A stretch of 64,000 nucleotides of DNA from Streptomyces sp. A1136. Its GTDB lineage: Bacteria > Actinomycetota > Actinomycetes > Streptomycetales > Streptomycetaceae. The notes beneath the pieces were generated by a model. It searched no databases, was not told the DNA's origin, and worked only from the letters and a program-made list of their open reading frames with translations. This document shows, piece by piece, positions 42,505-50,337 of the stretch. The stretch spans positions 62,001 to 126,000 of the forward strand of contig NZ_SSBJ01000018.1 in the NCBI RefSeq assembly GCF_004795055.1. The letters run 5' to 3'. The position numbers were made by a program, and so were the translations under genes. The number at the start of each line of letters is the position of its first letter. The first letter of the stretch is position 1.

Positions 42505-43284
42505 CTAGACCGGTGCGGACTCTGCGCCGGCCTGGGCGCTGCCGTCGCGTTCGATGTCGTAGCCGATCTCGAAGAGCTCGGCCGACATCCGGGTGTCGTT
42601 GATCTCTACCACCTGGCCGGTCGAGGACCGGGTGACGCGGATGACGCGCAGCAGCGGAACGCCGACGTCGGCCGGGAGGCCAAGCGACTCTGCCTCCTCC
42701 GGGGACGGCATCCGGGCGGACACCGCTTCCTTCCAGGCGAGCGGGGCGTGCCCCATCTCTTCGAGCCGGTCGTAGATGCCGCCCGGGCCCGTGTCGCTCT
42801 CGGCGAGCTGCGTACCTCGGGCGAGGTCGGCTGGCAGGTAGCTGGTCGCGAGCTGCATCGCGGCCCGGGTGTCAGGGTCGCCCATGATCCGGTCTCGGAT
42901 GAGGACCTCCGAGCCGACACTGAGCCCCATGGTGGCGGCGAGGTCCACGGGGACCACTCCCCACCTCACAGTGGGCGTTTCCAGCGCGACCCAGTTCTGG
43001 GCGGCGGGATCGAAGTAGTACCCGATCTCGTCCCGGTACACCTGCCGTGACCTCGTGATTCGACGTTTCTCCGGACGCTCACGCACGATCGTCCCTCTCC
43101 GCCGGACAGCGACGACCAGCCCTTCCTGCTCCAGCAGCTGGATCGCGCTGCGGACGGTCTGGTAGCCAGCCCCGTACTGCTCCTGAAGCTCGGTCAGCAT
43201 GGGCAGCTTGTCTCCCGGCTGATACCGCCCATCAGAGATCTGCTGCCGGAGCGCAGCAGCGATCTCGCGGTACGAAACGGGCAT
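42505..43284 (-). CDS. GntR-family regulator with UTRA domain (KorSA/TraR type)
   Basis: 259 residues. N-terminal GntR winged helix (REIAAALRQQISDGRYQPGD, PMLTELQEQYGAGYQTVRSA, LEQEGLVVAVRRRGT) and a C-terminal UTRA ligand domain (about 85-245, ending EINDTRMSAELFEIGYDI). GntR/UTRA proteins such as KorSA and TraR control transfer genes in Streptomyces plasmids. A palindromic ATAGCTAT-rich stretch upstream may be its own operator. It is the only recognisable classical repressor in the window and so a candidate for the shared operators, but no direct evidence links them. Confidence 0.87.
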   Translation of the reverse strand: MPVSYREIAAALRQQISDGRYQPGDKLPMLTELQEQYGAGYQTVRSAIQLLEQEGLVVAVRRRGTIVRERPEKRRITRSRQVYRDEIGYYFDPAAQNWVALETPTVRWGVVPVDLAATMGLSVGSEVLIRDRIMGDPDTRAAMQLATSYLPADLARGTQLAESDTGPGGIYDRLEEMGHAPLAWKEAVSARMPSPEEAESLGLPADVGVPLLRVIRVTRSSTGQVVEINDTRMSAELFEIGYDIERDGSAQAGAESAPV

Positions 43285-43317
43285 TCAGGCCGCCTTTCTA
43301 AGCATCCAACGCCATCA

Positions 43318-43395
43318 CTATATAGCTATCTCTAATGGCGCGTCAGTCTTGACGCGCGGCATGTCGGGGTGGTCTCATCATTACCGATAGCTCTA
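43318..43395. promoter_or_regulatory. Promoter/operator region between the GntR gene and the plus-strand genes
   Basis: Contains CTATATAGCTATCTC (43318-43332), a further GATAGCTC at 43386, and a perfect inverted repeat CGCGTCA-GTCT-TGACGCG at 43339-43356. AT-rich relative to its surroundings. It probably holds divergent promoters and the GntR operator. Confidence 0.45.
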
Positions 43396-43541
43396 ACCCG
43401 GGGTACCGGAAGGGCTACCCATGGTTTGGCTACCCGTGCATTCAACGACGGCACCGCCATGCCAAAAACGGCCCTCCGGGTGGTCTTGGCAGAGACCCGG
43501 AGAGCCGCGCACAGGCCGTCCACATCTGAGGAGAACGACCC

Positions 43542-44072
43542 GTGAACACCATCTTCGCAGCCCGCAGCCGCACGACCCACCCGCAGGGGCTGGAACAGGT
43601 CGAGGTCCTGCGCCAGCTGCAGCTGCTGACCGGCGTGAGGCCGGTTGACTGGCTGGCCCCGCTGAACGAGCCGGCCGAACAGCAGGCGAAGCGCCTGGAG
43701 TTCCAGGCCGACGTGATCCTCGGCATCGCCGAGCACGCCCCGAAGACCGCCGCCCACGTCGCCGAGCTGATCCGCCGGCTGGCGGGCGAGCCTGAGGCGA
43801 AGGAGACCGACCGCGTCTTCGGCCCGGTCCCCGCCGACTCCCGCCCGCACCGCTACGGCTCCATCCCTTTCCCGGTCCCCGTCGCGCTCGTGTCCTCCGT
43901 CCGGACGGGCAAGTCGGTGCCCGCGGCCGTCTTGACGGCGCGGGGATGTGCAGGCCGCTTGAGCACCAGCACCCCGCGCGGCCTGCCCTTGAAGGTCCAG
44001 GCCCGGGTGACGATGTGGCGCATTGACACCCCCGCGGCAGGCGTTGCGCCCCTCGCGGGCACCAGCGCGTAG
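43542..44072 (+). CDS. Small cytoplasmic protein, unrecognised
   Basis: 176 residues from a GTG with SD GAGGAGAA. First 90 residues are helical (LEQVEVLRQLQLLTGVRPVDWL; RLEFQADVILGIAEHAPKTA; VAELIRRLAGEPEAKE). The rest is a Pro/Ser/Ala segment ending in a Thr-rich tail, of doubtful fold. No motif recognised. The 235 bases up to the next gene have no feature other than short hairpins. Confidence 0.5.
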   Translation: MNTIFAARSRTTHPQGLEQVEVLRQLQLLTGVRPVDWLAPLNEPAEQQAKRLEFQADVILGIAEHAPKTAAHVAELIRRLAGEPEAKETDRVFGPVPADSRPHRYGSIPFPVPVALVSSVRTGKSVPAAVLTARGCAGRLSTSTPRGLPLKVQARVTMWRIDTPAAGVAPLAGTSA

Positions 44073-44307
44073 ATCCCCTCAACGCCGACCTTTTGCAGGA
44101 CCGCAGTACGTCGTCCGACCAGTTTGGACGGTCGGGGTCGAGAGCTTCATCAAACTCCCCCGGGCCGAAAGCACGACGACTGCGCACGTAACAAAGCGCT
44201 GATGCGCTGTCCGTCCTCCGGGAAGCCGGCCTTCTGCCGAGCGGCCTGGAGGGCGGAGAGAGCACCGCAACACGCTCCCTCTGCCCCTCCACCCACGAGG
44301 AGTCAAG

Positions 44308-44874
44308 ATGTCTGCTGCCACCATCGGGCACACGGCCCGCCCCCGGAAGAGCCGGATCCGCTCCCGGAACATCAACGGCCGCCCGGCTCTCGCCATTTCC
44401 ACCCTCCGCCCCCACCAGTACGACCTGCACCCTGCCTGTGCGTCGCTGATCTGCCCCGACTGCAAGACCTGGGTGCCGATCAACGGCATCCAGGGCCGCC
44501 GGCAGAAACTGGTCCCGCACGATACCGGCCGTGCGGGCAAGGACACGGCCGTCCGCTGCCAGGGCAGCAACCGCCTGGTCACCGTCGACGTCACGTACGA
44601 GAAATGGCAGCAGCGCCTCCAGGATGGCGGCGCCGAGACCGCCGCCCGGCGCCCAACCACCGTGCTGCCGAAGGCATTCAGCCCCCAGACAGACCAGACC
44701 CTCCGGGCTCGTGCTGAGCGCACGCCGGCCGGACGCGTAGCCGACTGGAACGCGGTACTGCCCCGGGTCGCCGCCATCGACAAGGCCCGCGGGCGGCGGC
44801 CCGCCGGTGATGCCCCGCTGGACGGCCGGACGGCCCCGATGGCCACGCTCCACCCCGAGCGCCCCGCCTGCTGA
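44308..44874 (+). CDS. Zinc-knuckle protein common on actinobacterial plasmids
   Basis: 188 residues, SD GAGGAG. A zinc-like site, CASLICPDCKTWVPI with a later VRCQGSNR and nearby His (PHD), lies in the first 90 residues; the remainder is helical and Arg/Ala-rich (RARAERTPAGRVADWNAVLP). I have seen this arrangement in Streptomyces plasmid hypothetical proteins but can give no function. Followed by a 19-bp perfect hairpin. Confidence 0.55.
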   Translation: MSAATIGHTARPRKSRIRSRNINGRPALAISTLRPHQYDLHPACASLICPDCKTWVPINGIQGRRQKLVPHDTGRAGKDTAVRCQGSNRLVTVDVTYEKWQQRLQDGGAETAARRPTTVLPKAFSPQTDQTLRARAERTPAGRVADWNAVLPRVAAIDKARGRRPAGDAPLDGRTAPMATLHPERPAC

Positions 44875-44891
44875 ACCTCCGCACGATCAAT

Positions 44892-44934
44892 CACGGCCCC
44901 GGCCGCCCCGCACGACGGGGCGGCCGGGGCCGTG
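44892..44934 (+). terminator. 19-bp perfect hairpin
   Basis: Arms 44892-44910 and 44916-44934, loop CACGA, 18 bases after the stop at 44874. Confidence 0.8.
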
Positions 44935-44960
44935 GCTGCTCGTACAGCAGTCACACAGCG

Positions 44961-44994
44961 ACGAACCCCCGGGGGCCTAAGCCCGGGGGTTCGT
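44961..44994 (+). promoter_or_regulatory. Hairpin in the leader of the WhiB gene
   Basis: 13-bp perfect stem (44961-44973 with 44982-44994) and an 8-base loop, 32 bases before the WhiB start. May be a second terminator or a leader structure. Confidence 0.55.
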
Positions 44995-45026
44995 CTTTGC
45001 AATCCCCTCCGGAAAGGGAAACGCAC

Positions 45027-45569
45027 ATGCACAGGATGACATCCACTCAGGCCCGCCGGATGCGGCGTCCGGTACTCCAGGCCGCGATCGACGCCGGCGC
45101 CAAGTGCGTACAGGCCGACCCCGACCTCTTCTTCCGGGCCGACGGCGAGCCGGCATCCACCTGGCAGGCGCAGCGCGCCGAGGCGATCCGCTTCTGCCAC
45201 GGCTGCCCTGTCCGTTCGGCGTGCGAGGAGCTGGCCCTGCGCGACGGCGACGGCAACGACCGCATCGACGACCTGGTCCGCGGCGGCCGCAGCGGCAGCG
45301 AGCTCGCCACCCTCCGCGTCCTCCAGGCCCAGCGCCTCAAGGCGGCAATCACCGCCGACGAGGCCAGCGACCAGGAGTGGAGCGAGCTCGCGACCCTCGC
45401 CGTAGAACTGGGCAGCGAGGCCCGCAGGATGCCGACCAGGAGCGGCGGCATGCCGCACCAAGCCGAGCTCCTGAGTCAGCAGAACGAGCGGATCGCCGAG
45501 CTCGCCGCCAAGCTGGCTGTGGTGCGCACCGCCCGTCGCGCCCGTACCGGATGGGAGGTCGCGGCATGA
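45027..45569 (+). CDS. WhiB-like Fe-S transcription factor
   Basis: 180 residues from the ATG at 45027 (SD GGAAAGGG). Cluster ligands Cys27, Cys57, Cys60, Cys66 in the WhiB pattern (CVQADPDLFF; FCHGCPVRSACEELAL), then RGGRSGSE in place of the usual G[VI]WGG turn. The C-terminal 90 residues are an extra helical region (SDQEWSELATLAVELGSEAR; SQQNERIAELAAKLAV), longer than most Wbl proteins. Wbl proteins bind sigma factor and DNA in actinobacteria and their phages. The next gene overlaps by ATGA. Confidence 0.85.
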   Translation: MHRMTSTQARRMRRPVLQAAIDAGAKCVQADPDLFFRADGEPASTWQAQRAEAIRFCHGCPVRSACEELALRDGDGNDRIDDLVRGGRSGSELATLRVLQAQRLKAAITADEASDQEWSELATLAVELGSEARRMPTRSGGMPHQAELLSQQNERIAELAAKLAVVRTARRARTGWEVAA

Positions 45570-45907
45570 CCGCCACCCTGACCCCCCGCGCCGGAAAGAT
45601 CGACGACATCCGCCGCGAGGACGACTCCCGCGGATACGAACGGGACGAGACCGACTCCCTCCACCAGCTCGGCACCCTGCTGCTCACGATGGCCGAACGG
45701 GACGACGCCCGGATCCCCGCAGGGCGCCGGGCCCGGCGCACCCTCGCCGAGATGGCCCCCAACTACGTCCGGCCCCCGCTGCTGTTCTTCAACCTGCCGG
45801 TCCGCGCGGCCGACGACGCCTGCGGCCTCTGCGGCTTCTGGACCTGCCGCTGCCCGGCCGCCGCCGTCCCGGCCCCGCCACCGAGCACGGCGGGCACGGT
45901 CCGGTGA
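45566..45907 (+). CDS. Small protein coupled to the WhiB gene
   Basis: 113 residues. Charged N-terminal helix (IDDIRREDDSRGYERDETD), a helical centre, then a Cys cluster ACGLCGFWTCRCP near the end that may bind zinc. ATG at 45566 overlaps the WhiB stop; its own stop overlaps the GTG of the next gene. A role with the WhiB protein is plausible from coupling only. Confidence 0.55.
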   Translation: MTATLTPRAGKIDDIRREDDSRGYERDETDSLHQLGTLLLTMAERDDARIPAGRRARRTLAEMAPNYVRPPLLFFNLPVRAADDACGLCGFWTCRCPAAAVPAPPPSTAGTVR

Positions 45908-46050
45908 GCGGCTGCGGCCACCCGCCGAGGCTCGTGACAGTCAACTGCATCGGCGCTGACGGCAAGCCGTACCAGTCAGTCAGGCACGAGCCCTGTACCT
46001 GCGGAACGCAACCTCCGCCGCAACCGGCTCCGCAGCCCGAGAAGGGGTAG
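45904..46050 (+). CDS. 48-residue Cys-containing protein
   Basis: GTG start overlaps the previous stop (GTGA). The product (VSGCGHPPRLVTVNCIGADG, then a CTCG motif and Pro/Gln-rich tail) has four Cys and two His that could hold one zinc ion. Too short for confident family assignment; coupling on the left and close spacing (6 bases) on the right support it being real. Confidence 0.5.
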   Translation: MSGCGHPPRLVTVNCIGADGKPYQSVRHEPCTCGTQPPPQPAPQPEKG

Positions 46051-46056
46051 GGCCAC

Positions 46057-46263
46057 GTGCACATACCGACCGCCCAAGTCAGCCGGACCAACACCTACAT
46101 CTTCGGCGGAATCCGTTACACCCTGCTGCCCGTGAAGGGCGGCGTGATCAACGACGCGCAGGGCGAGTACATGCGGCTGCTGCCGCCGGCCGACGCGATT
46201 GCCTGGCTCACCCAGCAGCACCACACGGCCAGCCGCCGCCCGGAGCTGCCCGCCGTCGACTGA
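46057..46263 (+). CDS. 68-residue protein, unrecognised
   Basis: GTG start, SD GAAGGGG in the end of the previous gene. Beta-rich first half (NTYIFGGIRYTLLPVKGG), helical end (AIAWLTQQHH). Last gene of the WhiB cluster, followed by a terminator. Confidence 0.5.
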   Translation: MHIPTAQVSRTNTYIFGGIRYTLLPVKGGVINDAQGEYMRLLPPADAIAWLTQQHHTASRRPELPAVD

Positions 46264-46285
46264 CCCCCCAGCGCCGCAGCAAGGC

Positions 46286-46329
46286 GGTCCTCCGAGTCCT
46301 CGGCATTAGAGCCGGGGCCTCGGAGGACC
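46286..46329 (+). terminator. Hairpin terminator after the WhiB cluster
   Basis: Outer 11-bp stem (46286-46296 with 46319-46329) and an inner CTCGGC/GCCGGG pairing. Confidence 0.7.
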
Positions 46330-46406
46330 TGGTCCTGACCCTACCGACCGACGCTGCCCCGCGGTGCCCTTCCTCACGAAGGCGCCGGAGTAAGAGAGGA
46401 CACCCC

Positions 46407-48722
46407 GTGGCCAACACCACCGCCCGGCGCAGGCGTAACCCCGCCGCTGCCAAGCCCCGTGGCGCCGGACGCGCCCCTAAGACGCCCGCCGCTGCAGCTT
46501 CCATCCCCGCCCAGGCCGCTGAGGAGAACGTGCCTGTGGTGTTAGAGGAAGCCGACCCGGTCCTGGCCGACGCCGCCGACAGCGTCGCCGACATCCGCGA
46601 CCAGGCCACTGCTGACGCCGCCCGGATCGTCGCCGTGGGCGAGGCCAGCGCCGCCGAACTCCTGAAGGGCGCCCGCGCGGAGGCGGCCACCCTCACCGAG
46701 GAGGCCACCGCCGAGCAGTCCCGCATCCTGGCCGACGCCATCACGGCCGCCGACCGGGCCCGCACGGACGCCGAGACCGCGGCGGAGCAGCTGCTCGCCG
46801 ACGCCCGGGAGGAGGCCGAGGTTCTCACCAACGAGGCCAGCGGCAAGACTGACGAGGTCCTGGCCGCCGCAGCGACGGCCGCTGACCGGATCCGCCGGGA
46901 CGCCGAGACCGACGCCGACCAGGTCCGTACCGACGCCGAGTCGGCGGCCGTGCTGCTGCTGGCCGACGCGCGCGGCGAGGCCGAGACTCTCACCACGGCG
47001 GCGGCCAGGAAGGCGGAGGAGGTGCTGGCCGATGCGCGCCGCCAGGCCCAGGACACTCTCACCAAGGCGGCTGCCGACGGTGAGCGGGTCCGTACGGAGG
47101 CTGGCCGGGAGGCCGCGCAGGTCCTCGCCGACGCGAAGGACCGGCGCGCCGAGCTCCTCGCCGCAGCCGAGCGCACGGCCGCCGACACCCGTACGCGGGC
47201 GGCCAAGGACGCCGAGGAGCTCCTGGAGCGTGCCCGCGCCGACGCGGAGCGGACGCGTACGAGCGCGGACGAACTGGCCGCGCAGGTGCGAGCCGGAGCC
47301 GAGAGGGCGGCGGCCGGCCTTCGCGCCGACGCCGAACGCGCCCTGGCCGACGCCCGTTCCTCCGCTGAGGAACTGCGGGCCGCCACCGATACGGACGTCG
47401 CCCGGCTGCGGGAGCAGGCTGAGACGAACGCGAAGACGGCCCGGGAAGCGGCGGCGAAGGCCACGGCAGTCCAGGCTGCTGCCGAGCAGACCCTGGCCGA
47501 GGCCGGGCGGAGCCTCGAAGCGGCCACGCAGCGCACCGTGCGGCGGGCCCGCCGCCGGGAGATCCGGGCCGAGTCCCGCGCCACCCGGCGCAGGATCCGC
47601 GACGAGGCCCGGCCCACCGGCGGTGTCCCGCCGCTGTCCGGGCAGGAGCTGCTCCTGGTCGTCGGGATCGTCCTGGCGGCCGCGGTCGTCTCCACCCTCG
47701 GCCTGCTCTCCTCTTACACCGCCCTGGAGGCCAAGGCCGCCGCGTGGGGCTGGGAGTGGCCGTGGCTGCTCCCGGTCGGCATCGACGTCGCGATCCCCGC
47801 GTTCACCGGCGCCAACCTGATTCTGATCCGGATGGGGATGGAACTGCGCTGGATCCGCTGGGTGCCCAGGGTGCTCACGGCGGTCACCGTGTACCTGAAC
47901 TGGAACGCCTCGGACTCCGCGTCGGGCCGCATCGGGCACGCAGCCCTCACCCTGCTCTGGGTGGTGTTCTCCGAGATCGCCTCCCACGTCTACGCCACGA
48001 AGATCGGCGTGGTCACCGGCACGGTCCGCATGGACACGGTCCGGCGCTCGCGCTGGCTGCTCGCCCCGATCCCCACTGCCCGGCTTCGCCGCCGGATGAT
48101 CCTGTGGGAGATCCACTCCTACGACGAGGCGCTCACCCGCCTCCAGCAGGAGACCTGGCTGCGAGCGCGGCTACGGGAGGAGTTCGGTCTGCTGTGGCGG
48201 TGGAAGGCTCCACTGGAGCAGCGGATGGCGCTCAAGCTCGGATCGGCGCCCGCCGCGCTCGCCGACACGCTCATCCCTGAGGACGCTCACACCGTTGAGC
48301 GCGCGGACGTGAGCGCCGACGCTCACCCGGAACCGAGCGGCGCTCACCCGGAGGTGAGCACGCTCACCTCCGGAAACGGGGAGGGCGAGCGCGAGCGCCC
48401 GGCGCTCACTGCGGGCGCTCACCCCGGTGAGCGCCCGGGGGAGGCCGACGACGCTCACCGAGCGGAGAGCGCCCGTACGCGCAGCGAGCAGGGCGCGCTT
48501 ACCGAGCGCCGCCACGAAAGGATCCGGCTCCTCTACACCGAGCTCGGGCGCCGTCCGCAGTGGACGGAGATCCGCGACGCGCTCACCCAGGCCGGTCTGT
48601 CCGACGAGCCCGTCTCCCGCCCTACCGCCCAGCGCCTGCGTGAGCAGGTCGAAGAGGGCACCCCGAGCGCCCCGGCGAGCGCGAGCGTGAGCGCCGGGGC
48701 GAGCGTCCCGGTCAACGCCTGA
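46407..48722 (+). CDS. Long coiled-coil plus DUF2637 membrane protein
   Basis: 771 residues from a GTG (SD GAGAGGA). Residues about 40-390 are one long Ala/Glu/Arg coiled coil built of repeats like DAETAAEQLLADAREEAE; a basic hinge (RRARRREIRAESRATRRR) follows; then DUF2637 with four membrane helices (about 415-535), beginning LLLVVGIVLAAAVVSTLGLL and including WLLPVGIDVAIPAFTGANLIL. The C-terminus carries a helix-turn-helix-like end (LGRRPQWTEIRDALTQAGLS, then SRPTAQRL). It is a paralogue of the gene at 25439 in the membrane part, with a very different N-terminus. Its 3-prime third contains many CGCTCAC 7-mers. Likely membrane-linked in transfer or partition. Confidence 0.78.
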   Translation: MANTTARRRRNPAAAKPRGAGRAPKTPAAAASIPAQAAEENVPVVLEEADPVLADAADSVADIRDQATADAARIVAVGEASAAELLKGARAEAATLTEEATAEQSRILADAITAADRARTDAETAAEQLLADAREEAEVLTNEASGKTDEVLAAAATAADRIRRDAETDADQVRTDAESAAVLLLADARGEAETLTTAAARKAEEVLADARRQAQDTLTKAAADGERVRTEAGREAAQVLADAKDRRAELLAAAERTAADTRTRAAKDAEELLERARADAERTRTSADELAAQVRAGAERAAAGLRADAERALADARSSAEELRAATDTDVARLREQAETNAKTAREAAAKATAVQAAAEQTLAEAGRSLEAATQRTVRRARRREIRAESRATRRRIRDEARPTGGVPPLSGQELLLVVGIVLAAAVVSTLGLLSSYTALEAKAAAWGWEWPWLLPVGIDVAIPAFTGANLILIRMGMELRWIRWVPRVLTAVTVYLNWNASDSASGRIGHAALTLLWVVFSEIASHVYATKIGVVTGTVRMDTVRRSRWLLAPIPTARLRRRMILWEIHSYDEALTRLQQETWLRARLREEFGLLWRWKAPLEQRMALKLGSAPAALADTLIPEDAHTVERADVSADAHPEPSGAHPEVSTLTSGNGEGERERPALTAGAHPGERPGEADDAHRAESARTRSEQGALTERRHERIRLLYTELGRRPQWTEIRDALTQAGLSDEPVSRPTAQRLREQVEEGTPSAPASASVSAGASVPVNA

Positions 48723-48825
48723 GCGCCCACCGGCGCTCACCGTCCTGCCTGAGCGCCTACTGGCGCTTACCGTCCCTGCCGCTCATGTCGCCCCCGGTCC
48801 GCTCACGCTCCCCGGAGCGTGAGCG
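48284..48825. repeat. Fourteen CGCTCAC/GTGAGCG copies in coding and flanking DNA
   Basis: Copies begin at 48284, 48309, 48320, 48341, 48361, 48403, 48416, 48427, 48452, 48580, 48687, 48734, 48800 and 48819. The coding copies specify DAH/GAH and VSA. Just after the stop two near-identical 30-base units (48720-48749, 48750-48780) carry GAGCGCC/GGCGCTC hairpins. Confidence 0.65.
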
Positions 48826-48834
48826 GACCGGGGG
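48791..48834 (+). terminator. 21-bp perfect hairpin
   Basis: Arms 48791-48811 and 48814-48834, two-base loop. The arms include the CGCTCAC repeat. Could be a terminator or a cruciform. Apart from this, the repeats and the hairpin at 49005, nothing gene-like is in 48723-49073. Confidence 0.7.
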
Positions 48835-49004
48835 CGGCCACGGCCGGCAGGCCGCTCGCCCGCACAGCGCCCCGTGCGTGGATACAGCGGGCCAGGCACA
48901 ACCGAGCACCACCCGTCCCGCGCCACGACCGCATCCCTCTCCTCTGCACCGAGTCGGGCGCCGCCCGAGCGGCTGGAGATCCGCGACGCGGTTCAGGCGC
49001 ACGA

Positions 49005-49039
49005 AGGCCCCCCGCTGGAGCGTGATCAGCGGGGGGCCT
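49005..49039 (+). terminator. 12-bp hairpin before the DUF6197 gene
   Basis: Arms 49005-49016 and 49028-49039, loop of 11 bases, 35 bases before the next start. Terminator or leader structure. Confidence 0.6.
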
Positions 49040-49073
49040 CGCCTTGTCGACTCACGCAAGAAAGGAGCACAGC

Positions 49074-49568
49074 ATGCCCACGACGACCGGGCGCTTCCCC
49101 CGTACGACGACCCCGCCGGCGCCCGCGCTGGCACCCCCCGCGGTGATCCCGCCGGCCCTGGAGATCTGGGCGCCCGACCCCCCGACCTGGGGCCAGCGAC
49201 TGATCCCCAAGGGGATCCGGTCCGCGATGGCTGACCTGGGGCTCTGGCAGGAGCCGCGCCCCTTGAAACCCTCGTCCCACCTGGCCCAGGTAATCGAAGT
49301 CCTCACCCGCTACGGCTGGTGCCAGTCCTTCGATTTCTCCCCCACCGGACGGATGTGCATCAGGGGTGCCCAGACCTTTCTGGAATCCACCGGGCACGTG
49401 ACCGCGATCGACCGGGGAAAGGCCGTGAATTACCTCCAATCCCAGCTGGCCCGGCAGGGCGTGAACATGCGGTTCTGGGAGTGGAACGACCTTTCCACCA
49501 ACACTTTCCGGGGTGTGGAGGCCATGATCTCAGCGGCCTCTGACCTGGCGCGTAAGAACGGAGATTGA
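49074..49568 (+). CDS. DUF6197-like protein
   Basis: 164 residues from the ATG at 49074 (SD AAAGGAG). HLAQVIEVLTRYGWCQSFDF, then CIRGAQTFLESTGH and a C-terminal MRFWEWNDLSTNTFRGVEAM helix match the DUF6197 pattern as I recall it (helical, found mostly in actinobacteria, no known function). First gene of the TraB cluster. The next gene starts two bases after the stop. Confidence 0.6.
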   Translation: MPTTTGRFPRTTTPPAPALAPPAVIPPALEIWAPDPPTWGQRLIPKGIRSAMADLGLWQEPRPLKPSSHLAQVIEVLTRYGWCQSFDFSPTGRMCIRGAQTFLESTGHVTAIDRGKAVNYLQSQLARQGVNMRFWEWNDLSTNTFRGVEAMISAASDLARKNGD

Positions 49569-49569
49569 A

Positions 49570-50199
49570 ATGACACCGGACGAAGAGAGGGTATTCGAAG
49601 GAATTCAGGCCGGAATGGCGGCCGGAATGACCTTCGGGAACAGCGTGCCGGACGCTTCCCCGTACGCCGGCGAAGGGCCGTACGGGACCCCGGTTGTGCA
49701 CAAGAAGGCCGGTCTGACCCGCCGGGGAAAGGTCGCCATCGCGGTGGCCGGGGTGGCGATCGTCGGCGGCGGAACCATCTGGTTCCAGGCCCATTCGGCG
49801 GCCGTTGCGAAGGACGAGAAGGAGGCCGCCGCCCTCCAGATCCAGATGAAGAAGCTGGAGCTGGAGGAAATGAGGATCCGCAACGAGCAGGCGACCAGCG
49901 ACAAGAAGGCGGCCACCGCCTCCGCCGAGAAGATCCAGGCGGCCGTCGACAAGTGCGTGAAGGACTCCTCCGCCCTGACCGGCCAGGGGTACGTGCCCCC
50001 GAGAAGTGCCGTCGTGGCGGACTGCAAGCAGCAGTACGAGACCACCGACGGGTCCGGCATGCAGGCAGCCAGCAGCACCCAGGACACCAGCAACGCGGGG
50101 GGCGGCGGGATCAACTCCCCCGCCCTGCTGGGTCTCGTCGCCGGCGGCGGCCTGGCCGTCGCGGTGTTCGCACGCAAGGGCAAGAAGGCCGACGCATAG
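49570..50199 (+). CDS. Two-helix membrane protein with a coiled coil
   Basis: 209 residues. Helix 1 at about 53-74 (GKVAIAVAGVAIVGGGTIWF), then a coiled coil (EAAALQIQMKKLELEEMRIR), a Cys pair region (VDKCVKDSS, VADCKQQYE), and helix 2 near the C-terminus (ALLGLVAGGGLAVAVFA) with a KGKK end. The loop would be outside the membrane and the two Cys may form a disulfide. Position upstream of traB suggests a spread or pore accessory protein; family not recognised. Confidence 0.55.
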   Translation: MTPDEERVFEGIQAGMAAGMTFGNSVPDASPYAGEGPYGTPVVHKKAGLTRRGKVAIAVAGVAIVGGGTIWFQAHSAAVAKDEKEAAALQIQMKKLELEEMRIRNEQATSDKKAATASAEKIQAAVDKCVKDSSALTGQGYVPPRSAVVADCKQQYETTDGSGMQAASSTQDTSNAGGGGINSPALLGLVAGGGLAVAVFARKGKKADA

Positions 50200-50337
50200 T
50201 CACACACGGTGATTAATTACTCCCTCCCCCCTGGCGGAGAGCGCCGCAATCGGACCCCCATGGCCCGGCTGATCGGCCGCTCTCCGCTGGGAGGTAAGGA
50301 GTAAGGAACCACCGCGATCACGGAGAGTGAGGAAATC

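Noticed and set aside
46542..48116. 524-codon minus-strand frame opposite the coiled-coil gene
   Set aside because: Antisense shadow of high-GC repetitive codons; no SD or motif.
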